The notes under the pieces were generated by a model that worked only from the letters and a program-made list of their open reading frames with translations, was not told the origin of the DNA and ran no database searches. 64,000 nucleotides of DNA. Origin: Tetramitus jugosus. Taxonomy: Eukaryota; Heterolobosea; Eutetramitea; Acrasida; Vahlkampfiidae. This document shows, in pieces, positions 1-9,913 of this stretch. The first letter of the stretch is position 1. Each line of letters begins with the position of its first letter. Made by a program: the position numbers and the translations under genes. The stretch covers positions 620,001 through 684,000 of the forward strand of contig OW569344.1 of the NCBI GenBank assembly GCA_937625935.1, given 5' to 3'.

Positions 1-496
1 CTTCTTCTTCTTGTGGTTGTTGTGGTTGTTGTGGTTGCTCAACAACAACAGTATTGGATTCGGTTAAAGGAGCAGTTTCAGTCGTAGTAGTAGTAGCAGG
101 TGCAACGGGAGTAGTAGCTTTCGATGCATCTCCCTTTATTGCAGTAAAGTGCTTCATGACACTGTTCAAGAACATGATCAACACTTTTTCATCAAAATCG
201 TCACCTGCACTAAAATCCTCCACGTCCAACAATCTTTCAATTCCCGATTGTTCAGCAGTGTCCAACGCCCACTTGATTCTCTCTTCTCTGTTCATTGTGT
301 TGACAATATCAGATGATGACCAATCATTTGTTGATGTTGCTGATAATGTAGTTTGACTGTGAATCAGTGCAGCAATGGCCAATCCGTCACTCGTGAAACT
401 TGCGTTGAAATTTTCGACTGAAATGTTGTATGGTTCAGCGGATGTGATTGATTTGATCCATTTGGCAATGGCTTGTTTTTGTCTCTTTGTTGCCAT
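1..496 (-). CDS. Calponin-homology (CH) domain protein, 3-prime end outside window
   Basis: The frame is open on the minus strand from an ATG at 494-496 to the window edge (165 codons visible). Residues about 8-125 read as a type CH actin-binding domain: W13 in AKWIK, the core SFTSDGLAIAALIH, the block IKWALDTAEQSGIERLLDVEDF, and a closing helix VLIMFLNSVMKHF. CH domains bind F-actin in spectrin, filamin, cortexillin and fimbrin families. A Thr/Pro/Gln-rich linker (TTTTETAPLT, QPQQPQQPQ, EEE) follows and runs off the edge, so the rest of the protein is unknown. A single N-terminal CH domain followed by a low-complexity linker fits cortexillin- or IQGAP-like cytoskeletal proteins, but the class cannot be settled here. 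Confidence 0.82.
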   Translation of the reverse strand, partial: MATKRQKQAIAKWIKSITSAEPYNISVENFNASFTSDGLAIAALIHSQTTLSATSTNDWSSSDIVNTMNREERIKWALDTAEQSGIERLLDVEDFSAGDDFDEKVLIMFLNSVMKHFTAIKGDASKATTPVAPATTTTTETAPLTESNTVVVEQPQQPQQPQEEE

Positions 497-1022
497 GTTG
501 TTGATATTTTGTTATTGTTGTTTGTTATTGTTTGTTAATATAGATGGATATATTAGAGTCCGGTTGGTTGGTTGATGGAGGAAAGAAATGAATAGGTGGA
601 TATGTGACAGTACAGAGCAGCAATCGTTGTTGTGAATTAAAAAAAACAAAGAGTGTTGTTTTGTGTGGTGTGCTGCTTTGTGTTTTACGGAATTGTTTTT
701 TGTTGCCCTCTCAAACCTGTGACACCATGTTATTTTCTCTATGAGCGGATGTCAAGTGTCAATGCTGAAACTGGTTTTGATGTTTGATGTGAATGACAAC
801 CAGTCGACTACAATGATTCGAACAAGAGTCGGACTACTTTTTTGGCGCCAAAGTGTTCACCCAAGAACTCTTGTTGTATTGTAGCAATGAAATTCTTATC
901 TCAAGTTCTTCAAATGTGATGTGAGTACACTCACATGAAGTCTCAACATTTGATCGGAAAATAGTCCTGGCGCTGAGGGATTCAACTTTGATTTGAACTC
1001 CATTGTTGTTAAGGGAAACAAG
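497..1022. other. Intergenic, upstream of the CH-domain gene
   Basis: A 526-bp gap between the start of the CH-domain gene and the 3-prime end of the next minus-strand gene. The CH gene leader (497-560) is rich in CAA on the coding strand. The one notable element is a perfect 12-bp palindrome at 841-852, listed separately. No coding frame with family resemblance was seen. Confidence 0.6.
841..852. promoter_or_regulatory. Perfect palindrome TTTGGCGCCAAA, E2F-type site
   Basis: The 12-bp palindrome matches the E2F/DP consensus (TTTSSCGC) in both orientations and is GC-rich in an AT-rich gap. It lies about 345 bp upstream of the CH-domain gene start, so it would be a distal site. Function is inferred only from the motif; the NarI core GGCGCC also occurs elsewhere in the window (for example near 54380 and 63544). 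Confidence 0.3.
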
Positions 1023-2606
1023 CTATTGGCCATTGATAAAGTCCATGATGGTTTTAGCTGCTTTTTCACCTCCATTGAATGTTTGGTTGTGATTACTAGG
1101 GGATTCATTGTGATAATTGACTATTTCCTGAGCACTTTGGAACAAGTACTCGCTTGCTTGCAATACATCGCTCGTCATTTGCACGTATTTACAACGATTA
1201 GGACCTAAAGAATCCAGCAAAGCGCTTTCCAGAAGAAAATGCTCACAGAAGCCAGGTCTATCGGTGTACAGAACTCCCTTTAGCATTGATGCAGATGAGT
1301 TTCTCTGGGCAGTCAATGCCAAAATCTCTGATACAATGCCATATCCAGTCTTGCAACAAATTACATCTACAACGGACATGACATCGATCATACTGATGTT
1401 GTTGCTTGTTAGTGCATCATGAGACAGAAATAAAAGTGTGGGATGCTTTCCTTCATACTGTAAATTGATGATCACCTTCCAATTCTTTGGTAAGGATTGA
1501 TGTGACCACCATTGCTCAATATACTTATCGTCGACTAATGTTTGCTGCAGCTCTTTTCCTCCTCCAAAACTAAAGAGCATCAAGTTGCAATCGCGGTCAA
1601 TAATCTCATCAGGAAACATTGCTTGCAATATCTTTTGCTTCTTCCGCTCGAGTAACAGAGCTGATCCATCATTATCATCCACGTGCTTGTTGGCTGACGA
1701 CGCTTGAGAAACATGCACACCTGATAGCCACGAATCCAAATCAACTTGCAACACACCAGGATCACTCAATCCAGGTATTCCTCGGGCACAATACGGCAAA
1801 CGAATAAACATGTTCGTGCTGGCATATGCATCTGTTTGCAATTGTATCACTTGTTGCAAACTGTTCATTTTTTCCGATGAGAGACTCTGTCCTTCGAAAT
1901 ACTCACAATTGGAGTCTCCCGAAATGCAATGCGTCAACCAGTCAGAATACAACCAATTCCATGCAAAATTACTAACGGCAACACTGGGCACACCCATCTC
2001 CCTAGCTACCAACGGTGCCAATGGTGTTATATCATAAATGATACCACTCACACGACGACAACAGCCATCAAACTGCGACCGCAGTTCATTCACCATGTGA
2101 TTCACTCGATTTGTTCTCTCCTTTTCATCCAACCAAAATCTCTCTAGTGCACTCACTGTTTTTTCCATGTCGACCACCAGTTCCTTCTTCTTATTCATCA
2201 TGTGTCCATCATCATCAATAATATTCTTGTCCACTCCTTTACTTACACTGCAAACATCTTGCAAAACTCCGACATCGACCTGAAAAGACACAATACGGAC
2301 TCGGGAATCGAACCAATGACCACCGATTCTCTCTCGTAAAAACCATTGAGGCACAGAAGTCACAACCACAATAAACACATCAGAATACAGTGTCAATAGT
2401 TGATGAATGAGCTCAGAAGAACGTGCAGCATGTCCGAATCCATGATCCGTGATAAAGTAGGCAATGATTCTAGTTGTTGTTGTTGATTGGTTGTTGTTGA
2501 CTATGGGTTGTTGTTGTGTTGTTGTCATAGTCATGAAGATGATTTGATTGCAAATGTGGTCGTTGTTGTTTTTTTGAGTTCTGACGCGCACCAAACAGGT
2601 ATCCAC
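1023..2606 (-). CDS. Glycosyltransferase-like protein, L-arabinokinase N-domain type
   Basis: A single-exon 527-aa frame. After a hydrophilic Thr/Gln-rich start it reads IIAYFITDHGFGHAARSSELI, the motif at the head of the GT-B-like domain in plant L-arabinokinase (ARA1) and in related bacterial UDP-glycosyltransferase-fold proteins. Later blocks fit that fold: SGIIYDITPLAPLVAREMGVPSVAVSNFAWNW and CCKTGYGIVSEIL in the nucleotide-binding C-half. The GHMP kinase half found in ARA1 is absent, so this is a stand-alone GT-B-like domain with unknown substrate. The first ATG is at 2606; Met25 (2534) and Met27 (2528) are equally plausible starts and would remove a basic 24-residue leader. Family placement is moderately sure, biochemical role is not. 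Confidence 0.72.
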   Translation of the reverse strand: MDTCLVRVRTQKNNNDHICNQIIFMTMTTTQQQPIVNNNQSTTTTRIIAYFITDHGFGHAARSSELIHQLLTLYSDVFIVVVTSVPQWFLRERIGGHWFDSRVRIVSFQVDVGVLQDVCSVSKGVDKNIIDDDGHMMNKKKELVVDMEKTVSALERFWLDEKERTNRVNHMVNELRSQFDGCCRRVSGIIYDITPLAPLVAREMGVPSVAVSNFAWNWLYSDWLTHCISGDSNCEYFEGQSLSSEKMNSLQQVIQLQTDAYASTNMFIRLPYCARGIPGLSDPGVLQVDLDSWLSGVHVSQASSANKHVDDNDGSALLLERKKQKILQAMFPDEIIDRDCNLMLFSFGGGKELQQTLVDDKYIEQWWSHQSLPKNWKVIINLQYEGKHPTLLFLSHDALTSNNISMIDVMSVVDVICCKTGYGIVSEILALTAQRNSSASMLKGVLYTDRPGFCEHFLLESALLDSLGPNRCKYVQMTSDVLQASEYLFQSAQEIVNYHNESPSNHNQTFNGGEKAAKTIMDFINGQ

Positions 2607-3001
2607 AGCCTGTGACCGAGCGCTAAATCAGTCTGCTGAGTAATTATGTGGCTTGAGTTTGAACGTCAGTTTTTTTTGAGCTCTGAGGAGAGGAAGAGAT
2701 AATCGTTCAAAGGCATGTCGAGAGAATGTTGGAGCTTCTTTTCAGACAGACACCGTGTGTTGTTTGAGTACCAAAAGAGCGAACAGGTTTTTCGGTTCTC
2801 TTCCAATCAAAAACAATACCTTCCAAAAACTTCTTCGAAGATACGTGTTTTTTCAAGGTTTTTAGGCGGGGGTAAGGAGTTTGCAAACAACTCCTGCTCC
2901 GAGACACGAACTTATCGTTATAAAAGTGCAAGCATCAGCCAATGTCTATATTCCACACACAACAACAACAAGAAAACCAAAACAACTTGTAACATTATAC
3001 T
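2607..3001. other. Divergent intergenic promoter region
   Basis: A 395-bp gap between two divergently transcribed genes. It contains a consensus TATA box for the protease gene (2919-2926) and a CAA-rich leader just before its ATG. No additional gene was recognised; an open frame at 2715-3026 has no family resemblance and crosses the TATA box. Confidence 0.6.
2919..2926 (+). promoter_or_regulatory. TATA box of the cathepsin B-like gene
   Basis: TATAAAAG lies 76 bp upstream of the ATG at 3002 and is followed by a CAA-rich leader. The sequence and spacing fit a TATA-driven highly expressed gene; the transcription start is not known from sequence. Confidence 0.5.
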
Positions 3002-3949
3002 ATGCTTAAACTATCTGCACTCTTAGTCGCCTTGTTCTGCTTGATGGGCGTTGCTTTCTCTGCCTTGTCATTGAATGACCCAGAGTTGATCCGAACTATT
3101 AATTCTCATCCTACTGCTGCTTGGAGAGCTACATCTTATGACAAGTTCGAAGGAAAGACCATTAGTGATGTTGGTCACATGTTTGGTGCTTATTTGACCA
3201 ATTCTATCAGACCATCCATGTACGCTGTTGATCAACCAACAGACAAGAGCACCCTGAGAAATATTCCAGACACCTTTGATGCACGTGACCAATGGCCAAA
3301 GTGTGTTCATCCAATTAGAAACCAACAACAATGTGGTTCCTGCTGGGCATTCTCATCTTCTGAGATGTTGAGCGATCGTTTCTGCATTGCATCCAATGGT
3401 ACCATCAACACTGTTCTCTCTCCTCAATTCATGGTCAGTTGTGATAAGTATGATATGGGATGCAACGGTGGTAACATGGACAGCTTGTGGAAGTTCTTGA
3501 CCACTACTGGAACTGTTGAAGACGATTGCTGGCCATACGTCTCCGGTAAGGGTAACGTTCCAAGCTGCAGAAACACTTGTGTCAATGGTGAAGCAATGAA
3601 GTTCTACAAGGCCAATCCAAAGTCTGTCAAGAACTTCCGTTCTGGTGATGTCAAATCTATTCAACAAGACATTATGACCAATGGTCCAATCATGTCTGGA
3701 TTCATGGTCTACCAAGATTTTATGCAATACTCATCTGGTGTCTACCATCACGTCAGTGGAAGCTTGTTGGGCGGTCATGCCATCAAGGTTGTTGGCTGGG
3801 GAGTCGACTCTCAATCAAAGTTGCCATACTGGATCATTGCTAACTCATGGGGAACAGACTGGGGAATGAATGGTTTCTTCTGGATCAAGAGAGGTTCCAA
3901 TGAGTGCCAACTTGAGCAGTACATGTACACTGCCGAGGCACAAGTGTAA
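3002..3949 (+). CDS. Cathepsin B-like cysteine protease (peptidase C1A), secreted
   Basis: A complete 315-aa preproenzyme. A signal peptide covers about residues 1-20 and the mature domain starts near IPDTFDARDQWPKC (88-101). Papain-family residues are all present: oxyanion Gln108, nucleophile Cys114 in CGSCWAF, His259 in GGHAIKVVGWG and Asn281 in NSWGTDWG. The cathepsin B diagnostic CNGG (154-157) is present. The segment that forms the occluding loop in animal cathepsin B (about 176-193) is short and lacks the paired histidines, so peptidyl-dipeptidase activity is doubtful and an endopeptidase is more likely, as in Giardia and Naegleria homologues. It would act in lysosome-like vacuoles or be secreted. 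Single exon with a TATA box and CAA-rich leader; a family multiplied in Naegleria. Confidence 0.95.
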   Translation: MLKLSALLVALFCLMGVAFSALSLNDPELIRTINSHPTAAWRATSYDKFEGKTISDVGHMFGAYLTNSIRPSMYAVDQPTDKSTLRNIPDTFDARDQWPKCVHPIRNQQQCGSCWAFSSSEMLSDRFCIASNGTINTVLSPQFMVSCDKYDMGCNGGNMDSLWKFLTTTGTVEDDCWPYVSGKGNVPSCRNTCVNGEAMKFYKANPKSVKNFRSGDVKSIQQDIMTNGPIMSGFMVYQDFMQYSSGVYHHVSGSLLGGHAIKVVGWGVDSQSKLPYWIIANSWGTDWGMNGFFWIKRGSNECQLEQYMYTAEAQV

Positions 3950-4158
3950 ATCTATTATTATTAAACCCAAAACATTGTAATTCCTTAATTCCTTAAACTA
4001 GTCAAGATGTTGCTTTGCATAGATCATCTGAGTTTACAACAACCCTGTGTGTGCCAAGCAGGAATCTCAAAGAGTAGTTTATTATCTCTTGGATAGTTCA
4101 TTCTCTGCCAAGCATACAGCTTGAACGGAAAGAACCTTTTGTGAGTTTCAGTATCTCC

Positions 4159-6168
4159 ATGATTTCACCCCAACGTTCAGATTTCCTTCCGAAGCTCAAC
4201 AAAAAACAAAATCAAATATTATTTTGCATCATGCCACATAGCTTTCGACGAAGAGATCAATCAACAACATCACCAACCTCACCACCACCAACAACCACCA
4301 CCACTGACAAAATCAGAAGCGAAAACAATGACAGTGCTATGAATGATGACCACCAATTGACCAACAACAACAACAACAACAGTAGTGCAGATCATCATTC
4401 AATCATTGACAATCATGGTGGTGATGAAACAGATGATAACAATGATATTGATGATGACGATGATGACGATGATGAAGATGAACAATTTTCACTCTTTTCT
4501 TATCCATTGAGTTCACTGTCTGATTCGTTAAATCAAACAAACAGTGCATTCTTGTCTTCCTCTCGTCAATTTCTAAACAATATCACTCGTTTTCAATTTC
4601 CTTCTTCGACGAGTCAATTGTTTTCTTCTTCATCATTGCCTTATCAATCATTGCTCGTCAATCATAGTAATGATGATCATGGTGAGAGTGGTGGTGATAG
4701 TGGTAGTAGTAGTAGTAGTCAGGTGAATATTCGATTACAGCAGAGACAACAATTGGGTACTCAACATGTGTTTTATTGTCCAATTATTACCACTACTACC
4801 ACAACAGAAGAAGAAATGGGTGAAAGAGGTGATGGAATGACAATGAGTAACAATGATGAGAATGATGGTGGTGGTTCAGCAGCAGAACATTTGGTGACGA
4901 TACCTCTGAAGAGTGGTGAACGAGTCTTGTACGCCACTCGTCCTCCCATTCAATTCTCAAAGAACATTTTACTGTTGTTTCTGTGTGCGCTTGTGGTTGT
5001 TAGTTTTGTGTTCTGGGTTCCCATGCATTGGATATCGTACTATAGTCGTGTCAAGTTGGTGCGCTACTTGTGGTTGAATCAGTTTGCTAACATGATACTC
5101 GCACTGTCCTATGTGTTTATTGTTGTGTATGCACTGTGTTTTCGGTTGCTCTATCGAAGGTTATGTACAGTGTACGCGATTACGAACAAGAGAGTGATTG
5201 TGATTGAGGGATCTCATCGATTCGAACAATTGCTGTTGTGGATTCGGAGACAATTGTTGAAGATGAATCCAAAGTTGTCTCGTTCGATTCATCTATTGAG
5301 TCGGTGCTTGTTTGGATTGAGATATGCAAGTAGAAGTAGTGGTAGTGGTGTTGATAGTGGTGTATCAAGAGATGGATACAGCTGTTTGAGTATGAGAGAT
5401 CGATATGGTATCAATGTTTCCTCTGTCGACTCGGACGACGACGACAACACCGATCAAGAAATGGAGATGAATCTGATGAATGAACCGCATCCAATGACGA
5501 GCGCATCATCCGAAGTAATGAGAGAGAGAAGTATGACCGGAAACAACAACCACTCATCGTCAGTGGTTATCGATGTAGATACACAGGAAGAAACGCCGAA
5601 CGAAGAGAAGAATGAAACGAGAGCAAGATCGCTGAGTTCTTTGACTAGATATGGATCAGAGGTCGACATGTCGAATTATGTGACTAGTTGGACATTCTCT
5701 GAGATTGGAGACTTGTATTTCATGCTCTATCATGGATTCAAGCACTCTAATCACATTCAAAACAACAACCCTATTACTGTCAATTCGAATGATTGCATGG
5801 GATCAGTCTATTTTGGATACAAGATTGATGCATACACTCTTCCATTCACTATCGTGACTCACGCGGTAGCTACTGGATTCTTGTTGGTTCCGAATGTGTA
5901 CAAAGTGTTAGATATTTTAATCAAACAGATCCAGATTGAATCGCCCCATGCACCTCCTCAAGCCAGGCTCGTTCGTTCGAAGAACGACTCAGCAGTCCGA
6001 TCTCATATCATATCTCGAACATATGCTTGCTGTGGTTTAGAGATTTGCTTCTGTTGCCCGGAGGATGACGTGAGGGGTAGATCTCAACGAACGAGGAGCA
6101 CAGCCGTTCTAGGAAAGATAACACAAGAAGATTACCGTAATCTAACTGTCAACTATACATTAATGTAA
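4159..6168 (+). CDS. Membrane protein with bacterial-type PH (DUF304-like) domain and large low-complexity insert
   Basis: A single-exon frame of 669 aa from the ATG at 4159 (645 aa from the ATG at 4231, which starts MPHSFRRRDQ and looks equally good). The N-terminal 230 residues are Ser/Asn/Asp-rich with a long acidic run. Then comes GERVLYATRPP, two transmembrane segments (IllLFLCALVVVSFVFWVP and MILALSYVFIVVYALCF) and YAITNKRVIVIEG. This is the layout of bacterial bPH/DUF304 proteins: two membrane helices, then the first PH strands with the TNKRV motif. The PH-like fold appears interrupted by an insert of about 170 residues of Ser/Asp/Glu-rich sequence before it resumes with TSWTFSEIGDLYF, GSVYFGYK and VYKVLDIL. 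Role unknown; membrane or lipid association is inferred. Confidence 0.75.
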   Translation: MISPQRSDFLPKLNKKQNQILFCIMPHSFRRRDQSTTSPTSPPPTTTTTDKIRSENNDSAMNDDHQLTNNNNNNSSADHHSIIDNHGGDETDDNNDIDDDDDDDDEDEQFSLFSYPLSSLSDSLNQTNSAFLSSSRQFLNNITRFQFPSSTSQLFSSSSLPYQSLLVNHSNDDHGESGGDSGSSSSSQVNIRLQQRQQLGTQHVFYCPIITTTTTTEEEMGERGDGMTMSNNDENDGGGSAAEHLVTIPLKSGERVLYATRPPIQFSKNILLLFLCALVVVSFVFWVPMHWISYYSRVKLVRYLWLNQFANMILALSYVFIVVYALCFRLLYRRLCTVYAITNKRVIVIEGSHRFEQLLLWIRRQLLKMNPKLSRSIHLLSRCLFGLRYASRSSGSGVDSGVSRDGYSCLSMRDRYGINVSSVDSDDDDNTDQEMEMNLMNEPHPMTSASSEVMRERSMTGNNNHSSSVVIDVDTQEETPNEEKNETRARSLSSLTRYGSEVDMSNYVTSWTFSEIGDLYFMLYHGFKHSNHIQNNNPITVNSNDCMGSVYFGYKIDAYTLPFTIVTHAVATGFLLVPNVYKVLDILIKQIQIESPHAPPQARLVRSKNDSAVRSHIISRTYACCGLEICFCCPEDDVRGRSQRTRSTAVLGKITQEDYRNLTVNYTLM

Positions 6169-6191
6169 CTGTTTATGTGATGGGATGATCA

Positions 6192-8313
6192 TTAGATGGC
6201 AACATCTGAGTCTGAATCTTGTTCGTCATCTGGTTCTGGGGACTCATCAACGACGGCTGTCAGAATAGGAACTATGCTTGAATCCAATTGTGTCTTGTCT
6301 CTGCACCCTGTAACTCCAAGTAACCCGAATATCATCACGGATATTATTAAGAATAAGCAACATGGAGCAATTACAATAGCTACAACGGTTCCAATTATTA
6401 TATATCTCGCTTGTTGGAAAGTACGAGCAGGACCGCTATCCCACAAGGGTGATATTCCTGTTAACCTATCATACTTATCCCATAGTTGACTAAATTGGAA
6501 TTCAGCATCCTCAGTCTTGTTGATGCAGAGAGTGGATGGGGCGACTGTGGAATTTTTGATAAAGTTAATCATAATGTTAAGTGCACATAACTCATCACCA
6601 ACTCCTTGAGCTGCATGGTAGACCACCCCATGCAAAGCATTGGGCGCCACTACTAAGTAGTTGTTGGTTCTGTTGTAGATCTGATTCCATGAGTCTAAAA
6701 ATGAGAAGGCTGTAGTTGTCTAGTGTTAGTGGCTGGTTCAACCTTTCAAACAGAGTCGATATCAATACATACGTGTGATGGGATCTAGGGAACTCTGGAT
6801 TGTTAGAACTGGTTTCATATGGTCAGTAGGATTCGTTTCAGTCGTATCCACGTATCTCTTTGATGAAAAAGCTATTGATCTCTGTGTAAGCTTTTTGGAC
6901 AGGTTGGCATTAAAGTACGTACTATTGTGGAATTCATTCCAATATTCTGTACTATATTGCACTGGGTATCGTGTTAGTTCGGATACTGTGATTATATTAA
7001 ATATTGGCGATGAGTATGGTGAAGGACCGTTGGCACCAAGCTTAAGATCATAACTATCATCTAATTTGAGCTTGACAACAAACTCGCCGAGATTTGTTAA
7101 CCAGTTTCGATCCCTCTTGGAGCATCTAGCTAAACGATAAAAAGTAGGAAACACTAATCTTCGATAGTACTTGTGGAGAAGGAATCGAGCCATTAATTTA
7201 GATATTGCATCAGGAGTATACACCGTTCCAACACAAGCGGTATTTTTGTCTGCTTGCTTCTTCATGACAGATGCCAAGGCAGAATCAACACTCTTACTCA
7301 TCATCTTCATGAATCTACCGTTACAATCCTCTGAAGCACGACATAGCCGAAGCAACTTCTCACCAGTCTCTAGAAAATCCTTGTCTCTCTCGTTCGAGTC
7401 TGCATCAGGAGGCACGACTGAGTCAAATATCGATATGTTGACAGTATTTGGTGATAACGTTAAAATTCGGTTCTTAATGAGAAGATAAACTTGTGTTAGA
7501 TGGAGATCTGTGACAACCAAATCATCATGAATCACTTACCAGGAGGAAACTTCCATAGGATGCTCCATATACTGCAAAAATGGAATCTGAGCTCGGTTTG
7601 GTAATCGATTGCAGATGTAGTACATCTTTCGCTGCATTCGTTGTTCCCCATTCGCTCAAAGCGCCCGAATATCTCTTCTCAATCTCGTCCCAACATTGCT
7701 CTGCATCTGTTAAATTATTAGTATCAAACGATCCAGTCTCACATTCAAGATAGCTCGATCTGGCAGTTCCTCTCTGATCAGGAAGCATAATGTCATAAGT
7801 GACGAGTTCATCTCGTAGGGTCGTTGCCATAATATCGAATGAATCTCCACCATAACCTGGTCCCCCTTGCAAGAGCCACAACTGCCCTACAGCAGGTCTC
7901 TTCTTGGCAGAGAATTTCTTCACGAACACGCTCACCTTTCTGCCATCTGAATTATTGTTCCAAGAGAATGGCAAGTCTACAAATGTGCACAATGCAGTTG
8001 GAGTAGCACTCGTGGCCATATTTTCCGTGCCACGCTCAATATCTTCATCAAACATTCGCGAATTCTTCATCACATATGAGTTCTCCATGGACTGGATCTC
8101 GGGCAGGTCGGTTATCTTGACTTCCGTGATCTCTGTGGTTGTCGGAGGAGGTGGAGGATTTGTAATTGCCTCACAAGTCTTCCATGTAACTGTTTTTGCA
8201 GGTTCAAATGCATGAACTGAACTACAAACAATAATAGCAAAGAATAATAGCAACAACAATGGAAATGTAGGATTCACGAATTTCACAATCGGCATTCTTT
8301 TCGTGCTCGACAA
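6192..8313 (-). CDS. Secreted/membrane S33-type serine aminopeptidase (tripeptidyl aminopeptidase-like), 3 exons
   Basis: Exons on the minus strand are 8313-7540, 7472-6773 and 6694-6192; introns of 67 nt (7473-7539, phase 0) and 78 nt (6695-6772, phase 1) have GT-AG ends. Joined length is 658 aa. It begins with a signal peptide or anchor (about 17-35), then an alpha/beta-hydrolase with GGPG (150-153, oxyanion loop) and nucleophile Ser252 in GASYGS. The acid lies in SLDPITH at the exon 2/3 boundary and the His in APNALHG in exon 3. The first junction yields SYGSFLLNRILTLSPNTV, the expected continuation in prolyl/tripeptidyl aminopeptidases. A transmembrane helix near the C-terminus (IIIGTVVAIVIAPCCLFLII) and an acidic tail suggest a type I membrane enzyme that removes N-terminal peptides in the lysosome or outside the cell. 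Confidence 0.87.
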
Positions 8314-8770
8314 TGAGGTGAAACGAATAGTACGGTGTTAACTCCTCTGATTTAGAGTTGAGAGATTTTATACTGTTTGAACCTTTTGTCTTGCAAGACG
8401 AACTGAATGATGTTGCTTCGGAAACCGCGATGCAAACGTGAGAAAAAAGGTGAGAAAACAAGAAAACTGTAGAGTTGCGAACTGACATCGGACGAGAAAG
8501 CGGTAACACACTACATTTTTGGGAGTCAAATATTTTTAGCAATTGGTTTTAAATGCATCAGATAGATCTTATCTGTCCGGACTCTCAGGTCTTTGTCTCC
8601 TCCAACAACAACAGAACAAAAATATCAGAGGTATAGATTTATTTTGCTCTCATCTGTGATCATAGACAACAAATCTGTACATTGCTAGCAGCTTTTAATC
8701 ACCACAAAACAACCATTGAAAAACCTAGGGTGAAAAAACAAACAAGCATAACCCACAGTGCACTGACAAC
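8314..8770. other. Divergent intergenic region
   Basis: A 457-bp gap between the S33 peptidase start and the acireductone dioxygenase start. It is AT-rich; no RNA gene or motif beyond promoter-like composition was seen. A minus-strand open frame (8222-8542) overlaps the peptidase 5-prime end and has no family resemblance. Confidence 0.5.
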
Positions 8771-9328
8771 ATGGCAAGAGTACTCACTGGTGTGAAAGCA
8801 TGGTATCTGGATACCATGGAACCTGTATCTATTGAACAATTGGAACTTCTCGGAATTCAAGCATGGCACATTGACCACAACGACTCTGAATCATTGAACA
8901 ACATGTGTAAAAAGTTTCATGTTGACAAGCGGTCTCAAGTCATTATCTCCAAGAAGGAAACACCAGATATGTTCCTAAAACAACTCACTGCTGAACATTT
9001 GCATGAGAATGATGAGTTGAGGTATGTGACGGAAGGTAGTGGTTATTTGGATGTGAGGGACAGTGAGGATCGATGGATACGATACCATATGCAAACAGAG
9101 CACTTTTCGATTGTGCCCACAGGTATTTATCATCGTTTCCTATTGGATGAGAATGTGCATTTCAAGGCACTGCGATTGTTCAATGGTCAGATGAGTCCTA
9201 CGAGGAAAGCATTCCATCGAGACGAGGAATCAACGGATGAACTACCTGCAAGAACCTACTACATTCAGAAATATCTAAATCCACTGAAAAACAAAAAAGT
9301 TAACGGCAAGTTGTCCTCTACAGCCTGA
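8771..9328 (+). CDS. adi1: Acireductone dioxygenase (methionine salvage)
   Basis: A complete 185-aa cupin. The metal ligands of the ARD family are present: His76 and His78 in EHLHENDE, Glu82 and His121 in GIYHRF. Flanking family blocks are GSGYLDVRD (90-97) and RLFNGQMSP (135-143). The enzyme cleaves 1,2-dihydroxy-3-keto-5-methylthiopentene to formate and 2-keto-4-methylthiobutyrate with Fe(II), or off-pathway to methylthiopropionate, CO and formate with Ni(II). Cytosolic, single exon, normal length. No other methionine-salvage gene lies nearby. Confidence 0.97.
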   Translation: MARVLTGVKAWYLDTMEPVSIEQLELLGIQAWHIDHNDSESLNNMCKKFHVDKRSQVIISKKETPDMFLKQLTAEHLHENDELRYVTEGSGYLDVRDSEDRWIRYHMQTEHFSIVPTGIYHRFLLDENVHFKALRLFNGQMSPTRKAFHRDEESTDELPARTYYIQKYLNPLKNKKVNGKLSSTA

Positions 9329-9412
9329 CCCTGTTGTATTCTAACATCGGAAAAATTTCAACTTTTGACCAAAATAAAAAAAGCAACTGTTCAATCAAAT
9401 CACAAACAAAAC

Positions 9413-9847
9413 ATGAAGCAAGAGGATTTGAGAAGTGTAGTAAAGGGTTATGTTGGCTGGGTCATCACACTGCTTCTCGCTCTAATCTACTCTCTGTGGT
9501 GTCTTGTTCCCGACTCGTTTCTCCGGCAGCATTTTGTTCTTTCGCGCCATTTTCTGCCCGACAAGTATTGGTCAATGGCCATACCGGCGTGCATGTGCTG
9601 TTTCTACATGTGTCTCTATTTTGTAAACACATTCTGGGTTCATTATAAGAATCACGAGTTGGATTCGTTGCGTGTGATTCAAGATGGACACACGGTTTAC
9701 CTGCCCAGCGATTGTATTCGAAGCAGAAGACCAACCAATAAGCAAAACAAGGATCATGAAAAGAATGTTGTGTTGCCTGAGATCCCTCTCATCAAAGACA
9801 TTCCTATCCATCAATACAGTCGGATCATGTATCATGTTCGACAATGA
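9413..9847 (+). CDS. PIGP: GPI-GlcNAc transferase subunit PIG-P
   Basis: The ATG at 9413 gives 144 aa. The PIG-P domain is clear: GYVGWVITLLLALIYSLWCLVPD forms the first membrane helix, then PDKYWSMAIPACMCCFYMCLYFVNTFW forms the second, followed by LDSLRVIQDG. A C-terminal tail LPEIPLIKDIPIHQYSRIMY matches the conserved PEI.DIPI...R..Y block. PIG-P (yeast Gpi19) belongs to the ER complex that makes GlcNAc-PI, the first step of GPI anchor synthesis. It lies 84 bp after adi1 on the same strand but is unrelated to it. Two other genes in this window bear on GPI anchors: the Cdc1/PGAP5-like phosphodiesterase and the CHRD surface protein. Confidence 0.9.
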   Translation: MKQEDLRSVVKGYVGWVITLLLALIYSLWCLVPDSFLRQHFVLSRHFLPDKYWSMAIPACMCCFYMCLYFVNTFWVHYKNHELDSLRVIQDGHTVYLPSDCIRSRRPTNKQNKDHEKNVVLPEIPLIKDIPIHQYSRIMYHVRQ

Positions 9848-9913
9848 GATATTTTGTACCATAGTAAAAAGCATAGATTGTAGATTGTTAATACAATGAT
9901 CGTTTAATTAAAC

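Noticed and set aside
815-843. GATTCGAAC (reverse of a tRNA B-box) followed by a T6 run
   Set aside because: The flanking bases cannot form the 5-bp T-stem or an acceptor stem, so it is not a tRNA.
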